A stretch of DNA of 64,000 bases from Kordia zhangzhouensis (GTDB lineage: Bacteria; Bacteroidota; Bacteroidia; Flavobacteriales; Flavobacteriaceae), in contig NZ_LBMH01000003.1 of the NCBI RefSeq assembly GCF_001005305.1, positions 434,001-498,000 of the forward strand, in the 5' to 3' direction. Of this stretch, positions 1 to 8,500 are shown one piece after another. The translations under genes were made by a program, and so were the position numbers. The notes beneath the pieces are model-generated. The model was not told the origin of the DNA. It saw only the letters and a list, made by a program, of their open reading frames with translations, and searched no databases. The stretch's first letter is position 1. Every line of letters starts with the position of its first letter.

Positions 1-204
1 TCAAATAAAACCGAATTGGCATCATATATTACAATGCTTGAAACTATAAAAAATAATATTCTTACTGAGATAAAAGCAGGGAAAACTGAGGAAGAAGTCA
101 CCAAAAATAAATTTCTCACCAAAACTTATGATGATTTAGGTTATGGAGATTGGTTTATTTCTGGAGAGGTATTAAGAAAAACATTTTATAAAAGCTTACA
201 ATAG
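1..204 (+). CDS. C-terminal end of a probable metallo-beta-lactamase-fold hydrolase (5' end outside window)
   Basis: The reading frame is open from the first base, so this is the 3' part of a gene starting upstream of the window. An apparent TTG start at 16 is not a true start, because the frame continues to the left of it. The visible tail has the look of the C-terminal helix region of MBL-fold Zn-hydrolases: a helix with KAGKTEEEV, then YDDLGYGDWFISGEVLRKTFYKSL, a Tyr-Asp/Gly-rich turn followed by an aromatic-ended helix. No metal-binding residues lie in this fragment, so the assignment rests only on the tail. The stop overlaps by 9 bases the end of the convergent small membrane gene at 196-399. 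Confidence 0.45.
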   Translation, partial: SNKTELASYITMLETIKNNILTEIKAGKTEEEVTKNKFLTKTYDDLGYGDWFISGEVLRKTFYKSLQ

Positions 205-399
205 CTCTAGTAAACTTTTATAGTTCAAAATAATTGTTCCTGCAATTAGGAAAAAGACACAGCCCAGTAGAAATACTGGGTATTCTTTTACCATGTAATG
301 GGATCTTCGGGTTCTTCTGTATACAGATAAATCTAATGATTTATATCCTAAATAAACAAATGGAACTACAAGTAGTAGTAAGAAAAATGGCTTAATCAT
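196..399 (-). CDS. Small two-helix membrane protein, function unknown
   Basis: A 67-residue protein with two hydrophobic segments (about residues 3-22 and 42-60) separated by a basic, Arg-rich loop (YRRTRRSHYMVK). By the positive-inside rule the loop should be cytoplasmic and both ends outside. I do not recognise a family. The case for a real gene is that a full promoter match (TTG, 20 nt, TAAATTTG) lies 70-100 bases upstream on the same strand. It ends 9 bases inside the end of the convergent upstream gene, an arrangement that tolerates real genes. Confidence 0.5.
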   Translation of the reverse strand: MIKPFFLLLLVVPFVYLGYKSLDLSVYRRTRRSHYMVKEYPVFLLGCVFFLIAGTIILNYKSLLELL

Positions 400-472
400 T
401 TTAATAAATAGGTTTGGGCATACAAGAGATTTGGCTGGTCTTGTAATTTTAGTAATTTTCGAGGCTATGTAA

Positions 473-503
473 CAAATTTATAAATTCTGTCGTTAAAAAT
501 CAA
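473..503 (-). promoter_or_regulatory. Flavobacterial promoter for the small membrane gene
   Basis: On the minus strand a TTG (503-501) is followed after 20 nt by TAAATTTG (480-473), an exact match to the Bacteroidota sigma-A consensus TTG-N17-23-TAnnTTTG. Transcription would begin near 466, about 67 nt before the ATG at 399. The -33 element lies inside the last codons of the upstream outer-membrane gene. Confidence 0.6.
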
Positions 504-2601
504 AATACCAGTTAAAAATATCTGTTCTAATTCCAAAATTGAACCAAGTTGTAGTTTCTTTAAAATCAACAGAGGTAGTCGCTGTAGGATTAAAATTCCT
601 GTAAGTTACATTTGCAAATATTTTTAAATTCGTCCTTGGATTTACTATATATCCCACATTTAAATCACCTATCAATATATTTGTTTTATTTCCTTGTAAC
701 AACGCTACACCAGTATCTCCATTACGATTATCGTTATCAAGGAAAATATTACTTCCGTAGCTAGTATTATCAACTGAAGAATCAAAGTCCAATCCTCGTT
801 GACCATATATTATTTTTGCACTTCCAAACCAACGGTTATAATGATATCTAGCAATTCCTATAACTTCTCTAAAGTTTGCTCCCCACAAATGTGCCATTGA
901 TTGGTTATTGTGTCCATAATTTGTAGCAACTTCATTATGCGAATATGTATATGGACGCACTTGATTGTATTCGAGCTGCACTAGTAAATTGTCAACTTTG
1001 AATGCATTATAATATTTTGCTCCAATTTGGAACCCATATTTGTTTTTCCAACTTTTATTTCCTTCTTTGATATCGTTCAATGAAAATTCATCTAGAATAA
1101 ATTGCCCATATAGATTGATATTATCATTCCACTTGTATTTTGAACTTAGTCCTACAATAGCATTTCCTGCACGAGAGCCCGTTGAAAATTCAATTGCGCG
1201 GTAAAAGATAATCGGATTTACATAGTTGATATCAAATCCGCGATTGTTATCATTTTTCCAAATTACAGATTCAAATAGACCAATGTTTAGTTTTTTAGAA
1301 ACGTTCCAACTTAAATAGTGATTCGCAATGTATTTTGTTAAGAAGGCCCCATCTTCTGTAACTTCTGGACGCACATCACGAAGCCACATCCATGTATTTG
1401 TGTATTTGATTTTCCAAAAAGAAGTGTTGAGTTTTAGAAAAGGATATGGACTCGTTACGTCACTAACAAATAACGACCGATAGCCATCTCCAATAAAGTT
1501 CTTACCATGCCCTAATTGCACATTAAACATTTTACTAGGAGCATATGAAATATATCCTTCAGCTACAGGATAATCGTAAGCATCTGTTTTAAATTCTTTA
1601 GCAATTCCTCTTCCTGGAATGATTGCAGGATTACCTCCTGAAGGCTTAATACTTTCTGCATATCTATTGAAATAATCTGCAAATCGACCTTGACTTTCAA
1701 AAACAGTTGCCGAAAAGTTAAATCCTTTTCCTAGACCTCCTTGCACTTGAACTCCTCGAGTATTGTTGTAAGTATAATCTACTTCGCTATTCGTATTTTT
1801 TCCAATTTGCAAATCCACAATAGGATTAAGAGTAAACCAGTAATTTTCTCCTTTTACTGTTACCATGTGTTCATTCCACAATTTTCGTCCTAACCAAGAT
1901 GTTTTTTCTTTTTTTAGTTTTTCTTGATTTGCGCTAAAGTCATAATAATTAGATACCGTATTATACAGATACGGTTTTGAAGCAGTATGGCTGTTCGTAC
2001 CGACAAGATTCATTTGTCTATCAAAATAAGAATACGCATCATGTGAAAAAGGGATATTCACATTACTCTTAAATAGGTCATCATTATAGGAACGTAACTT
2101 TTCATTAACTTCATCAAATTCTTTTTTTGCCAACGATTCTAGTTCGGTTTCTTTTTCAGGAGATGTCTGAAGATTTTGAATGCTATTTGTTCCTAGAGGA
2201 ATTGATAGCTTCATCGTAAACTGCATGTAAGTAGGTTTTCCACTATACATTGGTGGTTTAATTGTAGGCAACAAGCCAAATACACGTTTCGCCTCTGTTT
2301 TTATTTCCTCATATACCGCATCAACATACAAAACTTTAAACTCTCCTTGTTTTGTAACTTCGAATAACACGATAAACTCTCCATTATAGTTTTCATCGTG
2401 AACGATTGCTGGTTCTTTAAAATTAGCAGCTATAAACGCATGCAATGTTGTATTGAAACAATTTTGAAGTGAAGCAATCTCTATATTTTCACATTCTGGA
2501 AATACTGGATACTTTTCAAAAGTTTCTGTAGTGTTTTGACTATAACCTAGTTGATTCAATAGAATTGCTATAAGAACTAATAATGGTGTAAGACGCAGCA
2601 T
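493..2601 (-). CDS. RemB-like / Wzi-family outer-membrane beta-barrel protein with an N-terminal TonB-C-like domain
   Basis: A 702-residue protein with a signal peptide (about residues 1-21, ending GYSQ). Residues about 30-135 resemble the TonB C-terminal fold of the two neighbouring TonB genes: FPECE, a Cys about 12 residues on, a conserved Gly-rich strand, an EAKRV helix, LPTIKPP and a final KLSIPL strand. The rest is rich in aromatic-ended amphipathic strands (for example GHGKNFIGDGYRSLF and NYGHNNQSMAHLWGANF), as in capsule-assembly Wzi-type barrels, and the chain ends in Phe (WYFDF) as outer-membrane barrels do. In Flavobacterium, proteins of this type are called gliding motility protein RemB; I infer that relation from overall architecture. 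It lies downstream of the tonB pair on the same strand but is separated by 425 bases and a terminator, so it is probably transcribed separately. Confidence 0.75.
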   Translation of the reverse strand: MLRLTPLLVLIAILLNQLGYSQNTTETFEKYPVFPECENIEIASLQNCFNTTLHAFIAANFKEPAIVHDENYNGEFIVLFEVTKQGEFKVLYVDAVYEEIKTEAKRVFGLLPTIKPPMYSGKPTYMQFTMKLSIPLGTNSIQNLQTSPEKETELESLAKKEFDEVNEKLRSYNDDLFKSNVNIPFSHDAYSYFDRQMNLVGTNSHTASKPYLYNTVSNYYDFSANQEKLKKEKTSWLGRKLWNEHMVTVKGENYWFTLNPIVDLQIGKNTNSEVDYTYNNTRGVQVQGGLGKGFNFSATVFESQGRFADYFNRYAESIKPSGGNPAIIPGRGIAKEFKTDAYDYPVAEGYISYAPSKMFNVQLGHGKNFIGDGYRSLFVSDVTSPYPFLKLNTSFWKIKYTNTWMWLRDVRPEVTEDGAFLTKYIANHYLSWNVSKKLNIGLFESVIWKNDNNRGFDINYVNPIIFYRAIEFSTGSRAGNAIVGLSSKYKWNDNINLYGQFILDEFSLNDIKEGNKSWKNKYGFQIGAKYYNAFKVDNLLVQLEYNQVRPYTYSHNEVATNYGHNNQSMAHLWGANFREVIGIARYHYNRWFGSAKIIYGQRGLDFDSSVDNTSYGSNIFLDNDNRNGDTGVALLQGNKTNILIGDLNVGYIVNPRTNLKIFANVTYRNFNPTATTSVDFKETTTWFNFGIRTDIFNWYFDF

Positions 2602-2640
2602 GTTTGAGTTTTTATAAATGCGAAAGATAGCATATTTTCA

Positions 2641-2648
2641 CAAAATTA
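2641..2648 (-). promoter_or_regulatory. Candidate -7 element for the RemB-like gene
   Basis: TAATTTTG on the minus strand matches the flavobacterial -7 consensus TAnnTTTG and would place the start of transcription about 33 nt before the ATG at 2601. No TTG is found at the expected -33 spacing, so support is partial. Confidence 0.35.
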
Positions 2649-2826
2649 ATTGAATCCTGCTCCCTAAGATCCTATTCTTGTATAACTTTTGACAAACAGC
2701 AAAACCTTCTCCTCTATTTTTATTCTTTATAGAGAGAAATAAATAAGTTGTTTTCTTCACTTTTTATCTTTAAAAAGGTGACTTCCAACGATAAAATAGA
2801 TTAAATAGACCTAAAAAAAGCAGGAT

Positions 2827-2854
2827 ATACTACTTTTTCGTACTTTTGTAGTAT
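2827..2854. repeat. 7-bp inverted repeat ATACTAC/GTAGTAT in the intergenic region
   Basis: Two perfect 7-base arms, ATACTAC (2827-2833) and GTAGTAT (2848-2854), flank a 14-base T-rich spacer. It lies about 225 bases upstream of the RemB-like start. It may be an operator-like dyad or a weak RNA hairpin; nothing in the sequence says which. The spacer and right arm include TACTTTTG (plus strand), which resembles a -7 element but has no gene downstream on that strand. Confidence 0.35.
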
Positions 2855-2865
2855 ACTTTCTGATT

Positions 2866-2948
2866 AAATGCTCTTTGTAAGTCTTGGTAACATTTGCAAA
2901 GGCTTTAAGTTGACATTTTTCATAATAATCGGTTTTAATGTTAATGTA
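2866..2948 (-). pseudogene. Remnant of a third tonB leader and start (first five codons only)
   Basis: On the minus strand bases 2948-2910 repeat almost exactly the leader and first five codons of the tonB gene starting at 3827 (compare 3852-3814): the same TTAACATTAAAACCGATT leader block and the same MKNVN start. After that similarity stops, and the frame ends after 19 codons at 2864-2866. The simplest reading is a decayed or recombined third copy of the tandem tonB array. It may also be retained as the distal upstream region of the RemB-like gene. Confidence 0.5.
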
Positions 2949-2975
2949 ATGATTTGTCACAGGAAGTATACCTAA

Positions 2976-3000
2976 AAAACCGAGTGAATAACTCGGTTTT
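2976..3000 (-). terminator. Intrinsic terminator after the first tonB
   Basis: A perfect 10-bp stem AAAACCGAGT/ACTCGGTTTT with a 5-base loop, with an A-rich tract beyond it that reads as a T-run on the minus strand. It begins 27 bases past the stop of the tonB gene at 3027. T-rich sequence follows on the plus strand too, so it may work in both directions. Confidence 0.8.
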
Positions 3001-3026
3001 CCTTTTTTATTAGAAAGTAATCTTTC

Positions 3027-3827
3027 TTAGTCTACATGAAAGATAATTGGTAAGTTATATTTCACTCGAACACTTTTATTACTTTGCTTTGCTGGCTTCA
3101 TTGCTGGTAATGCACGAATAACTCGCTCAGCTTCTTTTTGTAGTTTTGGATGTGGCGCACGTGTTTGAATCCCTGTTACATTACCATTTTCATCAATAAT
3201 AAATAACACATCTATTCTTTTTTTGCCTTCCGACAAACCTAATTCTTCAGCCAAACTTGTGTCAAATTTCCTATTGACATGCTTTTGAATTTTTTCGGAC
3301 ATACATTTTTTTCTTTCCTTTTTACTATTGTATTGTTCACAACCAGGAAAGATAGGTGCATCTTCAACAAAAGCAAAAGGAAGCTCTTCAATTTCTTCAA
3401 TTTCATCTTCCACAGAAACATTATCAGTATTTACAAATGAGGTTACTTTTTTTGTTTCTGGTTCTGTTTTTAAAACTTCCTTGATAGTTTCTTTTGCATC
3501 ATCATCTATCTCTTTTAATTGATCATAAATAACCTTTGAAACTACTTTTTCTTCAGGCGGAAGCTCTTTTACTAGTTCTTGCTCAACTCGAAAATCTTCC
3601 AATACATACAAATCATTATCTGCGATTAGCGTAACAACTTTAGCTTTTTCAGATTCTTTAACAGTTTGTACTTGAAAAATAGTGTAAACAATAAATAGAC
3701 TCAGGGCAAGACTTACTGAGAATCGCAAGAACGAGCTTTTTTGTACTTTGAGATCGTTCTTTTTTGCTAGGTGACTTTCATGTACACCATTTGCATTCAC
3801 ATGTTTTGTGTGATTGACATTTTTCAT
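3027..3827 (-). CDS. Energy transducer TonB (paralogue 1)
   Basis: A 266-residue TonB-family protein that couples the proton-motive force to outer-membrane TonB-dependent transporters. A cytoplasmic N-terminus of about 30 residues is followed by one membrane anchor (FLRFSVSLALSLFIVYTIF, about 33-51). A periplasmic linker rich in Glu, Lys and Val follows, unusually with no poly-proline run. The Bacteroidota-type C-terminal domain (about 155-266) has IFPGCE, a paired Cys (KKCMSEKI), IDENGNV, the EAERVIRALP helix and a final strand. The domain is highly similar to that of the gene at 3934-4650, so the two are tandem duplicates. Both carry their own terminator, so they may be independently transcribed. 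ExbB/ExbD genes are not in the window. Confidence 0.9.
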   Translation of the reverse strand: MKNVNHTKHVNANGVHESHLAKKNDLKVQKSSFLRFSVSLALSLFIVYTIFQVQTVKESEKAKVVTLIADNDLYVLEDFRVEQELVKELPPEEKVVSKVIYDQLKEIDDDAKETIKEVLKTEPETKKVTSFVNTDNVSVEDEIEEIEELPFAFVEDAPIFPGCEQYNSKKERKKCMSEKIQKHVNRKFDTSLAEELGLSEGKKRIDVLFIIDENGNVTGIQTRAPHPKLQKEAERVIRALPAMKPAKQSNKSVRVKYNLPIIFHVD

Positions 3828-3884
3828 ATTAAATCGGTTTTAATGTTAATGTTTTGTTAAGCAACAATAAACGTACCAAAAAAG

Positions 3885-3912
3885 AAAGCCTGAGGAAATT
3901 CCTCAGGCTTTT
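3885..3912 (-). terminator. Intrinsic terminator after the second tonB
   Basis: A perfect 10-bp stem AAGCCTGAGG (3886-3895)/CCTCAGGCTT (3901-3910) with loop AAATT and A-rich flank on the left, giving a T-run on the minus strand. It sits 22 bases past the tonB stop at 3934 and only about 60 bases before the start of the next tonB, so that gene's promoter must be squeezed into the remaining space. Confidence 0.82.
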
Positions 3913-3933
3913 ATATATAAAAAATGTATTTTC

Positions 3934-4650
3934 TTATTGAACTTTGAAAACAATTGGAAGTGTATAGTTAACTCCTACTGGCTTACCTCTTTGTTTTCCA
4001 GGCTTCATTTTTGGAAGACTTCTAATTACTTTTTCAGCTTCTTTTGCCAATCTTGGGTGTGGCGCTCTTGAACGTACATCAGTGATAGTTCCTGTTTTAT
4101 CAATTTTAAAAACAACAAATATCTTTTGAACACCTTCTAAGTCAAGATCAGAAGCTAATTCTGTATTAAACTTTTTGTTTACGTGTTTCTGAACTTGCTC
4201 AGACATACACTTTTTTCTTTCAGCTTTGCTTGAATATTTTTCACAACCTGGAAAAATCGGAGCATCTTCAATTACTGAGAATGGTACATCTTCAATAATT
4301 TCTTCTTCTTCTTCAATTTCTACCGTTTCAACTTCCTGAATCACTTCTTCTTCTGTTGTTTCAGTAGATTCGATTACCGTTTCTTCCACTTCTTCTTCAT
4401 CTTCCACAACTTCAATCACTTCTGGAGCTGGTGGCGGTGGCGGTGGTGGCGGTTGTTGAATTTGTTGCGTAAGGATCATTTCCTCTTCATCATCTTGCAA
4501 TAAGTCGACAGTTTCTTCTTTAGCAACTTCGTCATAAGCTGTCCACTCCATCCCTTGCCAGATAAGAAATGTTACTAATGCCAACCCTAAAGTAAGATAG
4601 AAAAAGCTATTTTTCCTTAAGTCAACACTTGGATTCTTTTTTGCTTCCAT
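3934..4650 (-). CDS. Energy transducer TonB (paralogue 2, with poly-proline linker)
   Basis: A 238-residue TonB-family inner-membrane protein. An N-terminal anchor (SFFYLTLGLALVTFLIW, about residues 15-31) is followed by an acidic stretch, a run of eight prolines near residue 67, then a long Glu/Val-rich linker. The C-terminal domain (about 128-238) contains IFPGCE, KKCMSEQV, IDKTGTI, the EAEKVIRSLP helix and PIVFKV at the end. The linker is classical here, unlike the downstream paralogue, so the two may span different periplasmic distances or serve different receptors (inference). The leader just upstream of the ATG also carries the CGTTTTAATGTT-like block (plus-strand reading) shared with the other copy. 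Confidence 0.92.
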   Translation of the reverse strand: MEAKKNPSVDLRKNSFFYLTLGLALVTFLIWQGMEWTAYDEVAKEETVDLLQDDEEEMILTQQIQQPPPPPPPPAPEVIEVVEDEEEVEETVIESTETTEEEVIQEVETVEIEEEEEIIEDVPFSVIEDAPIFPGCEKYSSKAERKKCMSEQVQKHVNKKFNTELASDLDLEGVQKIFVVFKIDKTGTITDVRSRAPHPRLAKEAEKVIRSLPKMKPGKQRGKPVGVNYTLPIVFKVQ

Positions 4651-4706
4651 AATAAATATACGTTTTAATGTTTGCTAATTTAATTTTTTTTTAGCAGAAA
4701 AAACAA

Positions 4707-5099
4707 TTAATTCTGTGTTTTTAACTTTCTATTGTTTGCAATAAATACTTTTATTAGTAATACAGCAAATAGCGTGCCTGTTACATTTGCCAATACATCT
4801 TGCCAATCTCCTTGTCTATTTTCTACCACAGTTTCTTGTAGAATTTCAATAAGGATTCCATACATGATTCCAAATATAACACTTGCTAGTAGTGCATTTT
4901 TTCGCAAAAAGTGAGTTGTGATTCCTTTAAAAAAAGCATAAAACCAAACTATTGAAAATATACAATATACTATTGCATGAATGATTTTATCAGCAAAGGA
5001 AAAAGTAAGTTTTGGCGCACCTTCTAAGGATATCAGGCTAATGACGGCTACTGTTATCATCCAAGCGACAGCCAAAAACGTACTTATATATTTATGCAC
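4707..5099 (-). CDS. VanZ-family membrane protein
   Basis: A 130-residue protein with four predicted membrane helices. The VanZ-like signature is the early [21 protein letters not shown] region (conserved Asp-Lys-xx-His in the second helix), the [12 protein letters not shown] segment with its Glu, and the following [18 protein letters not shown] segment with Asp and Asn in the last helix. In Gram-positive bacteria VanZ proteins affect glycopeptide resistance; in Bacteroidota the role is unknown. It overlaps the end of gcvH by 8 bases, so it is translated from the same transcript. A functional link to glycine cleavage is not implied; the pair seems a conserved convenience of gene order. Confidence 0.85.
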   Translation of the reverse strand: MHKYISTFLAVAWMITVAVISLISLEGAPKLTFSFADKIIHAIVYCIFSIVWFYAFFKGITTHFLRKNALLASVIFGIMYGILIEILQETVVENRQGDWQDVLANVTGTLFAVLLIKVFIANNRKLKTQN

Positions 5100-5472
5100 C
5101 TATCAACTCTTTATATTCGTCGGCACTTAATAATTGATCAATCTCTTCTTCATTACTGATGTTGATTTTAATCATCCAACCTTTCCCGTAAGGATCTTTG
5201 TTTACTAATTCTGGTTCGTCTTCGAGTTCTTCATTAAACTCAGTTACTTCTCCTGATAATGGCATAAACAAGTCAGATACTGTTTTTACAGCTTCTACTG
5301 TTCCAAAAACCTCATCTTTTTCCACTTCTTCATCAAGAGTATCAACATCAACATATACAATGTCTCCTAATTCTCCTTGAGCAAAATCAGTAATTCCTAC
5401 GACAGCGGTATCACCTTCAATTTTTACCCACTCGTGGTCTTTGGTGTATTTTAATTCAGCTGGTATGTTCAT
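5092..5472 (-). CDS. gcvH: Glycine cleavage system H protein
   Basis: A 126-residue lipoyl carrier that shuttles the aminomethyl group between the P, T and L proteins of glycine cleavage. The lipoylation motif [12 protein letters not shown] is intact, with the modified lysine at residue 63, and the N-terminal KYTKDHEWV block and the C-terminal GWMIKI strand are typical. Length matches the family. P, T and L proteins are not encoded nearby, which is usual for flavobacteria. It has its own promoter between sprA and its start, and forms a two-gene unit with the VanZ-like gene. Confidence 0.97.
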   Translation of the reverse strand: MNIPAELKYTKDHEWVKIEGDTAVVGITDFAQGELGDIVYVDVDTLDEEVEKDEVFGTVEAVKTVSDLFMPLSGEVTEFNEELEDEPELVNKDPYGKGWMIKINISNEEEIDQLLSADEYKELIGA

Positions 5473-5505
5473 TTTTTTTAAGTGTTATTTGTGTTATCGT
5501 GTGAG

Positions 5506-5536
5506 CAAATGTACTTTTTTATCTTTAAGTTTTCAA
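5506..5536 (-). promoter_or_regulatory. Flavobacterial promoter for gcvH
   Basis: TTG (5536-5534), a 20-nt spacer and TACATTTG (5513-5506) on the minus strand match the full Bacteroidota consensus. Transcription would begin near 5499, leaving a leader of about 27 nt. The promoter fills the 76-base gap after sprA, so gcvH is probably not dependent on the ruvA-sprA transcript. Confidence 0.65.
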
Positions 5537-5548
5537 CCACAATTTCTG

Positions 5549-8500
5549 TTAATTTCCAAAATTATAACGAAGTGTTATTCCAGAACGAATAGTTGTTTGA
5601 GGAAATGCTGTTGAGACAGCAAATTCTGAGAATGTATGATCGTAATAAAATAGTGCTGTTAGGTTTTTACTCAACGCATAATCTGCTGTAAATTTTAACG
5701 ACCATAACGTTTGTCCAGCAGTTACCTGATTGTTGAAAAGATCTAAACTACGAATAATGGTAATGTTATCACGTAGCGACAAATCTGCCTTCAAGTTTAA
5801 GTCTCCTTTTAATGTAGTTTTCTTTCCTGCTATTCTCGTATCGATTCGAACATCTTTAAAACGATATCCTAATCCAACGATATATTCATTCCCAGTTACT
5901 TCTGTCAATAAATTATTATCAAAACTTAACGATAAAGCACGATCTCTTTTAACTTCTGCCAATACTTTGACAGAGTTTTTCATTTCGAAATCTACTCGAA
6001 TTAGAGGATTGAACTGTTCAACCAAATTAACGTTAGAGAAGATATTCTGGTTGTGGAAGTTTCCTCCTTGATCCAAGTTTGAATCACTGAACGGATCATC
6101 TGCTACATAATCTAAGTTTGTTCGGAATGAGTTAATTGTATAACTTGATCGGTAACCGTGCGACAATGAGAAACGTTTGAAACGTTTTTTAAACCATTTT
6201 AATCGCATTAACCCTGTATATTTTAATGTCCAGTTCGGAATTGGGACATCTCTAAAAGCTCCTAGCTTAATATCATTAACATCTGTTCCTGAATAGGCTG
6301 CCAAGAATGCTGGTAACAGTACTGCTTGGTTGGTTTTTCCAAATCCATCTGGATATCCATCGTTGTCAGTATCTGTTAAAGGTTGCCCATTTGCGATTGC
6401 TAAACGACGCGCAATAATTTGCCTGTTTTGTTCAAATTCTTGGAATGTTACAGATCGATCTGCATCACTTTGTTTAAATGCTGTTTTTATGAGTATTGTT
6501 GAAATTCCGAAGTTTCCAAAGGTATTCCCTGCTTGATTTGGCGTGAGCGAAATGTACTCTCCGTTTTGCACATTGAATTGTTCTGAGAAGTTTTCAGAAT
6601 AATTTCTATTGGCCACTACATCAATTTTCAAATCTCTCATGGGTTCTACTTGAGCAGTAATGTCTAAATTGGTATTGTGAACTTGTGTAAACTGTTGATT
6701 GAATCCACTGAATTCTGTCAAGTAACCTCTTCTCGCTGCCTCATATCGAACATCTGCTTGACTACCAAATACAAAACCTACTGAAGGCTTTAATGTTCCA
6801 ATAAATCCTATAGATGGTGTGTATCCTGGCAATACTTTTCCATTATTTTCAGAGTAGCTAACATTGATACGTTTTACACTTCCTACTACATCAACTAATG
6901 TGTTAAATATTTTTGTTCCTACACTTGCCTTGTTTGAATTTTTCTTTTCATCTTGCTCAGTATCTCCTGTACTTCCTGGCACTCCGGGTCTACTATTACG
7001 TCCGCTTCGCAAGTTTCCTTTCTCATTTCCTTTTCGCTTCTTAACAAAACCTATGTATTTATAGAAACGCGTCATATCCAACGACGCATTGATATTATGC
7101 GTGTTGGCATTCTGAATTGTATTTAATCGTTCACCTGCTACTTGTTCCAACACATCAGATCCACGTTGCCAGTTAAAATCTCCTGTATAACTATAAGTCG
7201 CATTTAAAAAACTAAAGGTAGGAATCTTATTTAATGGCAATTCATATGTAAGTTGTAAAGATTGCGTGTGTGTATTTGGTTCACCTATATCCCAGAATCG
7301 ATCCCAAATACCAAAATCAGTATTGATATCGCCATTTTCATCAAAGTAATTATTGACAATATTATTGTTTGCTGCGGTAAAATTGAATCGCAACGAGTTT
7401 GTCAGATTATAATTGATTGCATATGACCAGTCAAACAAGAAGTTACGCTGCTGTAAACGCGGCAGTTGATTTCCTTCTTCTAACAACGGATCACGATATA
7501 TTTGATCATTGAAACTTCTGGTAATATTTGAGTTTAAAGAAATACTCGTTGGCAGCGGATTGAAGTTAAAATCTTTCAACCATTTCCAATACTTTCCAGT
7601 AAAAAGTGAATCGTTCTTTTTGAAAGGCTCAATAGATTTTGGCTTAAAATTAAAGTTATAATCTAACCCTGCGCGCACATTTTGATCTCTAAGCGATTTG
7701 ATTTCATAATCATGATGTTCTGTTTCATTGTATGAATATGACAATGTAAAGTTTTCTACATCGTAGAAATGTGGTTTTTGTTCTGCTCCACGTTCTTTAC
7801 GAACACCAATAAAGTTGATGCTTTTTCTCTTGGTATAATCAATTGCTTGCTCTGTGATTCGATCTTTGTCTTCTTGTGTTTCTGCTAAATCCAATCGATC
7901 TTCCAGTCGAATATCTTGATAAAACGGATCGTATTCAGGCGTAATAATTTCTTCTCCAACACTATAATTAAAAGGAATTTTAATTCCCCATTTTTTTGGC
8001 AATAATTGCCCCAAGCTTACATTTGTAACCACATCATACTGCTTAACTTCTTCTCTACTTCTTTCATTTGGTGATTGTTCAATGTTACCAAAACCAACCG
8101 TACTTACTCTTCCTGTTGCAGAAACCGTTGCAAAATCAGCTAAGTTTGCATCTAAGGATCCAACGGCAGCCCAACCTCCTCGGTTTTCTAGTTCAGCTAG
8201 TCGTAATTCATTAAACCAAAATTCACCGCAAATTGGCACACCACCTACAGGAGTATCTGTAGCATCTAAACTTGTTGCCGTTGCATTTTTGACACCTACC
8301 ATTAGCGAGCGTACTCGACCAATTGTTGGATTACCTATGATTGCTATTCGCATGCGCTCATCAGAAGTATAAGGTGCGAATTGGTTTGCTATTTCTTCGG
8401 CATTTTCATTATAGTATGCAACTTCTGTAGCGGCTGTCGCATTGTTAAAGTTTGCTGCTTTAATTCGTGTTAGTAACGCTAGTGGTATATCAAATTCATT

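Noticed and set aside
2841-2848. TACTTTTG on the plus strand as a promoter
   Set aside because: No gene follows on the plus strand within reach; the next 28 kb on that strand hold no convincing coding sequence.
4430-4450. GGTGGCGGT repeat tract as a possible tandem-repeat or variable locus
   Set aside because: It is just the codons of the eight-proline run in TonB linker, a normal family feature, with no evidence of slippage or frameshift.
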